A stretch of 64,000 nt of DNA, taken from the NCBI RefSeq assembly GCF_000203815.1, contig NW_004457713.1:592889-656888 (forward strand), written 5' to 3'. Below the pieces are notes generated by a model. It was not told where the DNA came from and ran no database searches. It was given only the letters and a program-made list of their open reading frames with translations. Source of the stretch: Cavenderia fasciculata (taxonomy: Eukaryota; Evosea; Eumycetozoa; Acytosteliales; Cavenderiaceae). The translations under genes and the position numbers were made by a program. Positions 44,477 to 56,228 of this stretch are shown here, piece by piece (the first letter of the stretch is position 1; each line of letters begins with the position of its first letter).

Positions 44477-45983
44477 ATGTTATTAGAATTACCATTTGAA
44501 ACATTACAGATAATATTAACATTCTTGAATCGAAAGGAATTGGCAAGGTTAGAGATAACATGTAGTTTGTTTCAAGAGTTGACTCGTAGAGCATGGTATA
44601 ATCTATTAAAGACTGATTATCTCTTAGTCTCTTTTCCCTCTTCCTCTTCCTCCTCCTCATCACCAATGATAGAAGAAGCAAAAAAGGAATACTATCAAAT
44701 CTATCAACGATTTGAAGTATATGATGGTGTGACGATTGGGACGTACCAAACAATCAAGAGAATATGGGATCGTATATTGGACTGGGTCCACGATAACGAT
44801 CAACAGTCTTTGCTGCGATTCAACAACACTCGGTTCAAGAACAATCAACAGGCAAATGGTTTAAACATAAATACAGACTCGTCCATCGAGTTTAGTATAC
44901 CACTGCAACCATCGTCGTTTGTCAATCCTACACACCAACACAAGACTGCTAAAAAGGGAGAGACTGATTCGGCATTGACAGTGGTCCGAAAGATGCAGTT
45001 ACCATCAGACTACCTAGTCAGCGTGATCATGGTCAACGGTCAAGAGGTTATAGGAGACCACGGCTTTTTCGGTACACTCGAATCGTACGGTCAACGCATC
45101 TCTAGTACACTGCTGTCAATCGAAGCGTCACACAAGATTTATGTAGCGCGGTTTGAACGATTCCGTATCAATTCAGACTCGATGTTTAGAAAGTTGTGGC
45201 CCATTACTTTGTGTCGTCAGACTCACCGTACCCATAATATGGTGATGGAGACTATTCAACTGACCGACGACCTAACACTCCAAGTTGGACAAATCGTCAT
45301 CATCCCCTCCAACTCTAGGTACGCACCAATCATCGTTGCCAATTCATTTGCAGAGTTTCTCGATACGATGATCACTCGACTCGAAACACATGTCTATACA
45401 CTCCGTGGCAACACCATTATCAGGTATCCCGAGACATCACCATACATCACCGAGACGGTTACCAATGGAGTACGTGTCAAAGGTAGTGCCGTCTACAACC
45501 CCAGTAGTGACCGAAACACCCGTCTCTTCTTTTACCGTATCACCATCTCAATGGATGCCGACGAGGATCCATCAAGATCATGTATATTAATCTCTCGTCA
45601 TTGGGATATTCGTGATGGTAATGATGAAATTAATCAAGTTAATGGTCATGCTGTTATTGGTCAAAATCCTCTTATTAAACCTGGTACTAAATTGTAAAGA
45701 AATAGAAAAAAGAAAAAAAAGAAAAAGAAAAAAAAAAGAAAAAGAATTAATATATTTATTTATTTTTAATATGTTTAGTGAATATTGTAGTATGTGTGAA
45801 TTAAGAAATGATAATGGTCAAATGAGTGGATATTTTTTAATGTTGCCTACCAATCAGAATGGTACACCTTATTCAGCCGTTCCGGATATTCAAGATGAAG
45901 AATCATGGGAAGATCCAAATCTACAAGATTTATTAGTTCCTGTAATCGTACCTCCATTTATTTTAACAATTAATCAAGTTTAA
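44477..45983 (+). CDS. fbxo3: FBXO3 orthologue: F-box, SMI1/KNR4-like and ApaG protein
   Basis: Two exons, 44477-45693 and 45779-45983, with an 85-base A-rich intron (GTAAAG...TGTTTAG, phase 2); 473 residues. F-box at 1-45 (LPFETLQIILTFLNRKELAR, then EITCSLFQEL). Residues about 80-95 (GTYQTIKRIWDRILDWV) and 165-300 (RKMQLPSDYLVSVIMVNGQE, VANSFAEFLDTMITRL) correspond to the SMI1/KNR4-like part of FBXO3. ApaG covers about 345-473: FFYRITISMDADEDPSRSCI, SRHWDIRDGNDEINQVNGHA, VIGQNPLIKPGTKFEYCS and GQMSGYF, ending VPPFILTINQV. FBXO3 is an SCF ubiquitin-ligase substrate receptor. Without splicing the frame stops inside the donor site, cutting ApaG in half; the splice restores the conserved Gly/Tyr segment exactly. 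The human acidic tail is missing. Confidence 0.92.
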
Positions 45984-46045
45984 TCAAAACTAAAAAAAAA
46001 AAAGGATCATCGATAATTCTTTTATTGTACAAGTAATATTTATTT

Positions 46046-49000
46046 TTAATTCATTTCAATTTTAGTTTCATTATTTCTTCTTAGGAAGAAATAACGATTT
46101 TGTTTTATAAAAATGGCAACAGCAATTAAAATGGCAGCACCAACAGCACCAACTACAACACCAACAATAATCTTCCAATTATTATCTGGACTGTTGGATG
46201 TACAATCTTGACCATAGCTTTGACGGTCAATTAGTAAAGCAGAAAAATCTGGATCTAAAAGACAAGTACGACATTGACCAATATTAATACCAAGAATAGC
46301 TTGTGATTCTTGGTTATCGATTTTGGTGATATTTAAAACTTCAGCCTTGCTATAAGTATTTCTACCATCTGCTACACTATAATCCAAGAATCGACCAAAG
46401 AATTGAGTATTATTTTTTACAACTCTTAAGTATTGAATGGAATCTGAATCTGTAAATTGTTGAAACGATTCAATTTGATTGACAGAATCATCACAACCAA
46501 CAATAGCTTGTTGATTATTAACAATGGTAGAGAATACTACACGCAACCTAGTCAGTACAGATGTAAAAGGCCAATTGGTAACATTTACACTAATTTTGAT
46601 TGATCCACTTGCCAATTGAATGGATTGTCCACCAAACTTTATGGTTCTAGATTGATTTGAAATTTCAAAAATCGAAGTTACATTGGTATTGATCAATTGT
46701 GGTATAAATCCTTCTTGACTATTATTTAAATGATTGGTCAAAAAGTAATTGATCGATGAATAATCAATCTTTTGACTTTCACTAACATTCCATTTGGTTG
46801 TATTCAAATTTCTAACAACATTATTTTCAATATCCAATTCTTGAATTGCTATCATTTTAAATGAAAATGAATAATCTTTAAATGAAAATGATGGTTCTTG
46901 ATTATTTGGTTCAATTTCTATATTTGGATCTAAAAAATAGAAAAAAAAATAATAAGTAAAAATATTTTTTGTTTTTTTTTTGTTTCTATTTTTATATTTA
47001 CCAGTTTTTAATTTACAATTATCAAAATAACCAGGATCACAAACACATTGACCATTTACGCAAGTACCATGATTATTACAATTATTTGTACGATTCATAC
47101 AATCATCATTTGTTGGTTGTGCAAATGGAATTGAAATGGATGTTTGATAAAGACCATTTGGTACATCTACATTTAATACGGTTTGACCTGATGGTGGTTG
47201 ATTTGGAAATTCACATTTTATATAATACAATGTACCATTTAAAATGGTACAACCAAAACTTGGCAATGTTCCATTTCTAATTGAAATGTATCCAAGTGAT
47301 AATCCAGTACCAAAATAACCATTTAAAATTAAATATTTTGGTGGATATATTAAAGGTTCAAGTGAAATTGTTTCAACATAGGTTGCTAAAAAAAAAAAAT
47401 TAAAATAAATAAATATAGAACATTATTATTATTATGTTAACATACCTTTGTTATAAGTAGTAGTAAAATTATAATAATCATTTGTAAAATAAATGGTATT
47501 ATTATTATTATAGGATGAAAAAGTAGCAGCACATTGAATGACTTTTTCTACTGGATAGAATTTAATCAATTCACAAACTGAACCACCAACTGATATTCTT
47601 GGCATCAATTCTGGGTTTACCGTAGCAAATGTAATATTGAGACTTAGATAATTAACAGTTTGTTGAATATTTTTAATATCTTGAACTATAAAATAGGATT
47701 CTTGAACGAAAAATACAAAACTTGGAGAAGTTGGTGAAAATTTGATTGTAATATTTTGATTCATTCCATTTGCAAGATCCATTGTGAATCTTAAAATCTT
47801 ATTTGGTTGGATTGCTAATATCATATTGGGAATATCTTTTCCCCATCCTAGTAGTTGACCTCTGACTTCATATCCACCAATTAATGATATTAAATTGAAA
47901 TTATCAATTATTGGTTCTAAAATAAATAAATTAATTAATTAATTGAATGATTCTTTTTTGTTTTTTTTTTTTTTAGACATACGACAATCAATATTATTTG
48001 GTTTTGTTAAATCTGATAAAAGATTTCCAGTATAACACCAAAAACAATTTGGAACAGTTGTTATACCAGTTTGTGGGATGGATAAAAACCGAGCTGAACA
48101 AAATGATTCTGGAATGGATCCAGTAAGGCCTAAGTTGTTTCCAAATGTAATATAAGTTGATGGGTTATTGTCCATCAAGATGGCAGGAACAGTTGATGTA
48201 AGAAGGTTTGAACTCATATCAAATGATGTTAATGTTTTTGGTAGTGGTACATTTGGTATTGTCATAATTTTAGAGTATGAAAGTTGACTAAAATAATTAA
48301 AATAATTAATAAAAATATTTTGATAATTATCTATTTGTTTTTTACATACAATTGCATTAGACCTAAGGGATATTTGATTGATGAGATATCTGATATTTGA
48401 CTATTTGACATATAACTAAAAGATGAAAAAGGGTCAAGCATTAATAATAATAATTTAAAATTAATAAATTTATCACTTACAAAGAATTTATGTTTGGAAA
48501 AATGGTTAGATCAGGCAATGTAGAATAATAACCTCCAACGCCAAGAGATGTAACATTGAGAGGGTGTTGAATGATCATTTTAATATAACCTGTTGGAGAA
48601 CCAACAGGTTGATTTGAACACTCAATTAATCGTAATGGTGCTGTCACATTTACAATGATTGGTTGATTACATGTTGAACTAGCACTTATTATTCTAAAAG
48701 AAAAAAAAAAAAAAAAACAAATTTTTAGTTTTACTTTTTTTTGTATATTTCTTTTCTATTCTATTCTTACAATGAATATAAAGTTGGAAAAGAAGAAGAT
48801 GAAATTTCCCAATTGGAAGCATAGTCGCATTTAATGTCTAGAATTAGAGTTTTAAGATCTGGCATGTATACTGTAGTGTTGAACCTTACACTGTTAAGAC
48901 TAGTGATTGAAAAGTTGATTTCATTTAGTAGGTTGTGACTAAAAATATTTCCTGCTGAAACTAAATTGACTGAACTTATCCAAAGTTTTCTAAGTAGAGG

Positions 49001-49596
49001 TTTCCCAGCTGTAAAATCAATTGGAATCGATTTTATCGTATTATCACCAATAAGCTTGATTGATTCTACCAATGGTAATCCTTTCATCTTTGACAAGATA
49101 TCAAATGAATTGGAATAAAAAGGTGCACCAGATGTTGAAAGTGTAAAAGTTAATAGATTTGGAAATTCAAATGTATCAATGTTTGGTGGTGCTCCTGAAT
49201 TTACATAAACTGATTGAATATATATATCAACTAAAAAAAGAAGAAAAAGAATAAATATCTTACGATTTGATAGGTGTTTGATGATGATAATTTTTACATT
49301 GATGTAATATGAGTACTACCATCTTGATAATTTGTACATTTAACTTGACCACTACTACAAATAGATGTTTGATCAAGTCCTATCGTTGATTGGTATTGTT
49401 GTATAACCCATTGAATACTTTTTACTAAAAATAGAAATAAATAAAGAAATCAATGCAATGTTAACAACTGTATCTAAATCTCTCTCTCTGTCTCTCTAAT
49501 ACGATCTGTCATACACTCATTTGGTGGTAAAACTTGTGAATTTGTTAAACTATTACAATATAATAATAAAAGAATAAAACTAATAAATCTAAACAT
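46046..49596 (-). CDS. LRR/EGF transmembrane adhesin (ComC-like) A
   Basis: Nine exons on the minus strand, read as 49596-49515, 49424-49320, 49230-48771, 48693-48481, 48415-48350, 48287-47983, 47916-47446, 47385-47002 and 46929-46046; 989 residues. Signal peptide (FISFILLLLYCNSL); LRR region with a Trp-containing cap (SIQWVIQQYQ, CSSGQVKC) to about residue 400; TIG-like segments; EGF CNNHGTCVNGQCVCDPGYFD at about 665-685; ComC-like domain (FSFKMIAIQELDIENNVVRN, FEISNQSRTIKFGGQSIQLA, FFGRFLDYSVADGRNTYSKA); TM near 945-968; tail KQNRYFFLRR. All joins keep the frame. The donor of exon 2 is uncertain: the more natural one at 49297 breaks the frame, the one at 49319 does not. Probably a phagocytic or cell-cell adhesion receptor (inference). 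Confidence 0.8.
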
Positions 49597-49788
49597 TGTG
49601 TCCTTAAGTTCTATCTATGTGTGTGTTGTTGTATGATTGCAAACACCTCGTTTTATCAATTTGCAAGTATTTCGCGGTTTTTTTTTTTTTTTTTCTCGAA
49701 GAAATCTTTATGATTCTTTTTAATATCAAATACTTACACCTGGTAATGCAATTGCAGTCTAAAATTGAATTAGAATAAGTATATTTAA

Positions 49789-52700
49789 TTATTCAATAAA
49801 TAATACTATTCTTTTTCTCTTTCTTTTTCTTTTTCTTTTTCTATTTCTTTTTTTTTTCAATGAAATTGATAATCTACGTTTAGCACGATGAATAAAATAA
49901 TATTTGTTTGATTTAATAAATAATATTGATATGATGATTAGACAAGTACCACCAACAGTACCAACTACAACACCAACAATTAATTTCCAATTATCATTTT
50001 TTGATTCATCGTTGCATTGACCAAAACTTTTATGATCAATTAAAAGTGCACTAAAATCTGGATCCATTAAACAAATCTTACATTGTCCAATATTAATACC
50101 AATAATCACATTTGATTCTTCATCATTGATTCTGGTGATATTTAAAACTTCAGTTTTACTATAGGTTTTTCTACCATCTGATAAACTATAATCCAAGAAT
50201 CTACCAAAGAATTGAACATTGTCTTTTAAAACTCGAAGATATTGAATTGAATCACGATCTGCAAAGTTTTGTAAAGATTCTATTGAATAACTTGAATTAT
50301 CACAACCAACAATCATTTGTTGATTATTGATGGTTGTTGAAAAGACTAATCTCAGTCTTGTCATGACAGACATGTAAGGCCAATTGGTAACATTTACACC
50401 AATTTTAATGGCACCACTTGCCAAAACTATTTCATCTCCACCAAATTCAATGGTTCTTGATTGATTTGAAAATTCTATGGTGGTTGTTAGATTTAGATTT
50501 GAATAATCTGCATCTTTTGTAAATGGTGTCGAACCATTTGTAATATTGTGTAAATGATTTGTCAATTTATATTGAATCATTGTTAGGTCACCACTACTAT
50601 TGTCCTCTACATCCCACGTTTTTGCAACCAATTCTCTTGTAATATTATTATCCAAATCCATTTCTTGAATACCAATAATTGAAAATGAAAATAAATAATC
50701 TCCATATTTTAAATTACTTGTTGGATCTGTATTATTTGATTGAAATTGTCCATTGAAACCATCATTTTCCTTTAATTTGCAATCATCAAAATAACCAACG
50801 TCACACTGACATATTCCATTTATACAAACACCATGACCATTACAATTATTTGTACGATTCATACAATCTGTAAAGGTTGGTAGAGGAAATGGAATAGACA
50901 AGATTGAATCTGATTTGAAATATCCTTGATTGGAGGCAAAATAGAGGGTTTGTGGACCAGGTTCTGGTAATGTATAGAATCTACATTTAATATATTCTTT
51001 ACTTGCAATGGTAATATTACAAAATGTAAATTCCCTCAATTGTAATATAACACTTGCACCAGTTGTATTTCCAAAATAACCATATAAATTTAAAAAAGTT
51101 GGTGGATAATAATTTGGTTCCATTAATAATGATGTTATAATTGGATCTAAATAAAAAAATTAAAAATATATATTAATAAATTATTAAATATATATTATTT
51201 TGTTTATATTTTTTTTTTTTTTACCTCTATTATAAATAAACATAAAAGATTGATTAAAAAATTGATTTTTAAAAATAATTTGTTGTTGTCCGATTATTGG
51301 TAGAGTACGTAAAAGACAATTTAAACTTTTTGTTGAATTGTTGTAATTTATAATATCACAAGGTACATGATCTTGAGATGTATAAATGACGGTTGGTAAA
51401 AAATCTGGATTTATCATTTCAAATGTACAATTTAATTCTAAAATTGCCAAATTTTGATTAATAATTTTTACAGATTCAACATTGAATCCAACTTCTGTCA
51501 CTATAAAATTAAATGAATAAGCAGATGTTGGTGGTGGATTGATTAGATTGATTAATCTTTGTTGTTTTGTTCCAAGGGAGAGATCCATTTGAAATTCAAT
51601 TTTTCGATTTGGTTCAATTAATCGTCTTCCACCAGAATTTATATTCCATCCAATGTTTGAACCTGAAATGGTAAATACACCACCAATACTATTTAAATTT
51701 AATTGATCAATCTTTATCGCCAAACATTCAAATCCAATTGGTTTGGTCAATTGTGTAGATAATTTGGTATTGATAACTTGTTCATAAAAACACCACCAAC
51801 AATCTGGTAATGAATCAATTCCAGTATTATCAATACTAAAACTATTTAAAAAACATGTATCATTTGGTGCTGATCCAACTATTAAAGGAAAAATAAAAAA
51901 TATATAAGTAAAATATATATATATATATAATTAATTTTTTTTGTTTTTTCTTACCAATATTTTGATTACCAATTAAAGAAAGTGATAAACCCAATTGATT
52001 ATTAATTAATAATCCTGATGGGATTGTACCAGACATTTGATTATTTTGATAATTGACATCATTCATACCATTTGGGAATGGAATATTTGGAAATTGTTGT
52101 AATTTTGAATCTGATAATCTAAAACTAGTGATTTTACCAAAACTTGAAATTGGCATACTAGTAAGATTGGTTTGATAGATTTGTAAAGTTTCCAGATTTT
52201 TATAAAGTGTCAAATCATTTGGTTGAAAATCCATCCCTTTACCACCAACCGACAACCCTCTTAGCGATAAAGGATAAGAAATGGTTGGATTAATTGAACC
52301 TGTACCAGAAAATGCATAAGCTCCAATATTCTCCAATGCTACTTTTATAATTATTCTAATATTACTTGTTCCAATAAAATCATTTGATGTCATTTCACTT
52401 AAAAATAAAAAAATAAAAGATTAATCAATCAGTAAATAATCTTTTTTGTTGTTTTATACTACACAATAATTTAAGAGAAGGAAAGGAAATTGGATCAATG
52501 ATTAAAGTCATATTTTTTGAATTTTTTACTTGAATTGAAATGGAAGCTATATTTGGTAGACGTATACTTTTATCAATACCAACCCATTCAATATTATTTT
52601 GATACATTGTAATTGAATTTAATGAAATTGAATTGTTGAAAAAGTTTGGTATTGATGTTAGATTTGATAATAAATAAAATGTTCTAGAAAAAGATGAGTA

Positions 52701-53401
52701 AATAGTACTAATTAGTATTTGTTTAAAATTTAAATTAATTTGAATTATTAATTTACATTGTTTTTAAAGATGGTAGATTATTTGGGAAATTGGTTGGTAC
52801 TATATCAATAGTCTTGTCATTGGATAATGTTAGAAATTCTAGTCTTGGCATATTAGATATCATATCAAGTGTATTGATACTAAAGTTTTGAACAAGACCT
52901 GAAAAAGTGGCTGTGATACTTTGTACAAATGGTAGATTGAGTGATTTCAATGTTGTATCTACTTGTTCACCACTATTTACAAATACTGTCTGTTGTCCAA
53001 TATATCTAAAAAAAAAAAAGAAGATTAGCATACACACATATACTAGTTATATTTTAACATTACATTGAAACTACATGATAAGCATTATCATCATCTGCAA
53101 CTTGACAATTAATACCAGTTGTACTACTGCAAATAGTAGATGTTTGTGAAACATCAATTCCTAAACCAAATTGATTATTTAACCATTTTATACTTGTCAC
53201 TAGAGATATTCAGAAAGATAAGACATGTAAACAAATTAGATTAAATTGTTAACAATGAATCTCTCATGTGTGTTATTTGCTTGTGCAAAAAAAAAAAAAC
53301 AAAAAAAACATACATTCATTATTTGGTAATATCTGTTGTGATTGTATTATCAAAAATAGATTAATAAAAATAAATAGAGAAAAAAAACTAGGTATTCTCA
53401 T
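49789..53401 (-). CDS. LRR/EGF transmembrane adhesin (ComC-like) B
   Basis: Seven exons on the minus strand: 53401-53314, 53199-53064, 53005-52757, 52683-52465, 52397-51955, 51878-51225 and 51146-49789; 1048 residues in one frame. Same plan as its neighbour: signal peptide (SFFSLFIFINLFLIIQS), LRR cap and LRRs, TIG-like part, EGF CNGHGVCINGICQCDVGYFD at about 697-717, ComC-like domain (FSFSIIGIQEMDLDNNITRE, IEFSNQSRTIEFGGDEIVLA, FFGRFLDYSLSDGRKTYSKT) and TM at about 984-1006. It has fewer exons: the LRR and EGF-to-ComC joins that carry introns in A are fused here. The exon 4 donor is the weak GTGTAG. The cytoplasmic tail is extremely basic (RKRKRKRKRKR), coded by a CTTTTT-like repeat. Tandem duplicate of A. 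Confidence 0.82.
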
Positions 53402-53819
53402 TCTATTTGATTTATTATCTCTTCTCTCTCTCTCTTTTTCCTTTTTTTTTTATCTCTATCTATCTCTCACTATTGATTGTTAAGATAGATGAATGTCTCG
53501 TTTTGAACCCAAAGTATGTTCAAGTGAGCTCGTTGCTATTTTTCGATCTATCAGATTTTTTTACAAAAAACTCGAAAAATGCTCGAATCACCAGGATCCT
53601 GTAAGACTTTTATACATTCCATTTTCTCTGATCCAGGTATACATCACTCTCTCTATATATATAAACATTCATAAAAAGAAATGAAATCGGTGTTTTTAAG
53701 ATATGGTTTTGTCCAATTTCAACCAAACCTACCAAAAGATAGCAACGACCAAGTACTATGTGTTCCACATAGTTTCGACAGCAAAAAAAAAGTACTGTCG
53801 ATAAATGTAAAAAGTTATC
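53402..53819. other. intergenic
   Basis: Promoter side of adhesin B and the 3' flank of the tRNA-Glu gene. It has T- and TC-rich runs at 53420-53470. No further gene recognised. Confidence 0.5.
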
Positions 53820-53890
53820 TCCCTTGCCGGGAATCGAACCCGGGGTGTCAGTGTGAAAGACTAAAGTGTTACCGACTACACCACAAAGGA
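53820..53890 (-). tRNA. tRNA-Glu (anticodon UUC)
   Basis: 71 bases on the minus strand. The acceptor TCCTTTG pairs with CAAGGGA (one G-T), the D-arm has the GTGTAGTCGGTAACAC form, the anticodon stem TTAGT/ACTGA frames the loop CTTTCAC with TTC at the anticodon, and the T-arm CCGGG-TTCGATT-CCCGG is perfect. A T-run follows the 3' end (53811-53815 on the + strand as A's), as expected for Pol III termination. CCA is not encoded. Confidence 0.95.
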
Positions 53891-53933
53891 ATTGAGTTGT
53901 TGTGTGTACAGATCACATTTTGGCCTATTTATA

Positions 53934-53947
53934 GGCCGATTGGCCCC
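53934..53947 (+). repeat. 14-base target-site duplication, proximal copy
   Basis: GGCCGATTGGCCCC, repeated exactly at 54707-54720; a shortened 11-base form (GCCGATTGGCC) is at 54971-54981. The proximal copy lies 44-57 bases upstream of the tRNA-Glu 5' end. Both distal copies directly follow A-tails, as expected for target-site duplications of non-LTR retroelements. Confidence 0.8.
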
Positions 53948-54706
53948 CAGTTTGGAATTTTTCTGTATAGAGAGAAAGAGATAGAAACCGAGATTACGTA
54001 TAGAGTACTATAGAACTTCACTCAATCATCAACTATCTTCAACTATCTTTTATCAAACATTACTATTTCTTTTCACACTCACTAAAAGACACAACTAATT
54101 GCCCTAGTGTGCCCCCTGGTTCAATTATTTATATCATTATCATTATTATAAATAAGGGGCGCGAACAAGTCAATACAGTTTGAAAACAGTATTCACATTA
54201 CTATTACAATTGAAATGAACATCATCAACATCTCATCAAAACATCAATCAACAACATAACAATACGAACAACAGAACGATATAAGATAGATAATCATGGT
54301 GTAGACACAACCACCAACCATTACTCGACACACACACATACATATGGATGGTGACACTGGGCACTCTCCCCAACAGTCACGATCTGGTCACTAATCTGAC
54401 AAAAGAACTATGGATCGTAACTCACAGAACCGTTCAGCCCCCCTCGATGCAACAGGTAAAGAAGCTTCCCGTCGTATTGATGAACAAACAGAACTAATAG
54501 CTCCCACCAAGACTTGCCATTTTTGCTTGGATGGAAATAGAACAGACATTTGGCACCCCAAAAAACAGATTGGACTTGCTTCTTCTTTGGAAACTCAGTT
54601 CCCATTGCTGGTCAAACAAAGACTTCAATCAATAAAACTTCGCAATCGAAAGAGTAGTGCTCCACCCTACAGGTGGATGCCACGAAATGAGATGCTTAAA
54701 AAAAAA
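53948..54706 (+). mobile_element. A-tailed non-LTR insertion next to tRNA-Glu
   Basis: 759 bases between the two perfect copies of the 14-base duplication and ending in an A run (54698-54706). It holds an open frame at 54410-54724 whose start codes a Ser/Asn/Arg-rich polypeptide with a CHFCLDGNRTDIWH element. This could be the start of a retroelement ORF1 or the body of a non-autonomous element; I do not recognise the protein. Upstream of it is a leader-like A/T-rich part with a GGGGCGCG patch at about 54157-54164. Bounded duplication and tail make the insertion itself well supported; the family assignment (TRE-like) comes from position. Confidence 0.65.
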
Positions 54707-54720
54707 GGCCGATTGGCCCC

Positions 54721-54970
54721 TTAGAACAAGCAACAATCCAAAACAATCCAACATGCTTGACACTATACAATAAGATACATGATCAACGTCCATAAAACAT
54801 GTATCATAGACATGGACAAACCCCCAGAACAAATTAACTTTAATTTTTCCTGAGATAATCTTTATTTCTTGCTGGTCAATTAAAAAGTATAATTAATAAA
54901 ACTTTGTAACTTCTGAGTACTACTCTTCCCGATAGGAGAGAACAGGAAAAGAATTACTTTAAAAAAAAAA
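54721..54970 (+). mobile_element. A-tailed 250-base element end (R1)
   Basis: Begins TTAGAACAAGCAACAATCC directly after the distal 14-base duplication, ends GAATTACTTT plus about ten A's and is followed by the third copy of the duplication. It is about 95% identical to 55726-55963 (R2). A 5'-truncated element 3' end is the simplest reading. Confidence 0.75.
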
Positions 54971-55963
54971 GCCGATTGGCCAGATCGTCAGGGGACCCAG
55001 TCGCTTCAATCTGTGTATCGTGTGGCAAAGATGAATCTTCCAAGCATTTGTTCTTTCAATACAAAGAGACCACACTACCAGTAAAGATACTGAAAGAGGT
55101 TACTTCTGCCAACAACATTACATCACCAGTTTGGGATATCACCCTCCTCAACCTCAAACAACCTCCAATGACTATAAACTTGATTGCTGCAACACTCAAA
55201 CGAATATGGTTCCGACGTAATGATCTACGTCACCAAAGAGATGAATTACTGAACAATATCTGCGAGCTAGATTGCTAAATGATATGCGACATATTATAAA
55301 AGTAAACTGGGACAAGACGTTAGAATTATGTAATCGATGGCATTTGGCTCTAATGAACCAAACCGACGAATCAGTAATACATACGATTACAGAACGAATA
55401 CAAACTATCATCCTTCGATTCTCCTCCAACTACAACCATCCTACTGTCTACAAGATCGCACTACCTAGTCATTTGGAGAGGTACAAGACTCTGCGTACAC
55501 TACATCTATAATCGATCACCTCAACCTCATTCCTCTCATCCTCCTCAACACCTTCATCATCTTCTTCTCTCTCTTCATCTATCAATAATAATATTAATAA
55601 TATAATAATTTACTAAATAATAATAATAACATAGAATAATTATATAACACAATATTACAGCCTATAGTGCTGAGAAAAAAAAAAAAAAAAAAAAAAAAAA
55701 AGCGATATCTTTAACCAATTTATTTTTAGAACAAGCAACAATCCAAAACAATCCAACATGCTTGATACTATACAATAAGATACATGATCAACGTCCATAA
55801 AACATGTATCATAGACATGGACAAACCCCCAGAACAAATTAACTTTAATTCTTCTCTAGATAATCTTTATTTCTTGCTGGTCAATTAAAATGTATAATTA
55901 ATAAAACTTTGTAACTTCTGAGTACTACTCTCTCCTATCGGAAAAGAATTACTTTAAAAAAAA
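54971..55963 (+). mobile_element. 5'-truncated TRE-like non-LTR retrotransposon with ORF2 end
   Basis: Starts with GCCGATTGGCC and then codes the end of a non-LTR ORF2: the zinc-knuckle-like CVSCGKDESSKHLFFQY (RT-associated CCHC/H form, last Cys replaced by Tyr), then LKQPPMTINLIAATLKRIWF and, after a frameshift near 55250, the last 75 residues through LRTLHL (stop 55511). A 4-base deletion relative to the second copy (61106-61476, minus strand) causes the frameshift, so this copy is dead. After the ORF come A/T-rich 3' UTR, 27 A's (55675-55701), a GCGATATCTTTAACC link and then R2 (55726-55963) ending in another A-run. The same order recurs at the second locus, so the A27 tract appears to be internal to the element. 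Confidence 0.8.
55726..55963 (+). repeat. direct repeat R2
   Basis: Second copy of the 240-base unit at 54721-54970; the first ~45 bases also occur inverted at 60859-60905. It ends in ACTTT plus A's, like R1. Confidence 0.85.
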
Positions 55964-55966
55964 GCC

Positions 55967-56228
55967 AGCACCAAAATCCAACCAAGTTTTGTGGGACACT
56001 AATAGTCATGAAGCAGCACTTGGACAAGTACCACACTCTATGATTTCTCCAAGGCGTTTGATTCAGTCTCTCACCTCGCCATCCAACGAACCTTGACCAA
56101 GATGGGTGCGCCACTGATCGTCAACGCTGTTATGTCCAAGTCCGTGTAAGAGTAGGAGTCTCGCTGTCAGAGCCACGAAGCAAGGCGATCCAATATCACC
56201 GACGCTATTTGCCCTCATCGCCATCTAA
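55967..56228 (+). pseudogene. non-LTR reverse transcriptase fragment
   Basis: Frame segments code LYDFSKAFDSVSHLAIQRTL, TKMGAPLIVNAV and, in another frame, RATKQGDPISPTLFALIAI, the RT palm motif region (D-x-SKAFDSV helix, then the QGDPISP.LF motif). The catalytic YxDD box is missing and the frames are broken. It is an older fragment than the neighbouring ORF2 end and is followed by unrelated sequence. Confidence 0.8.
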
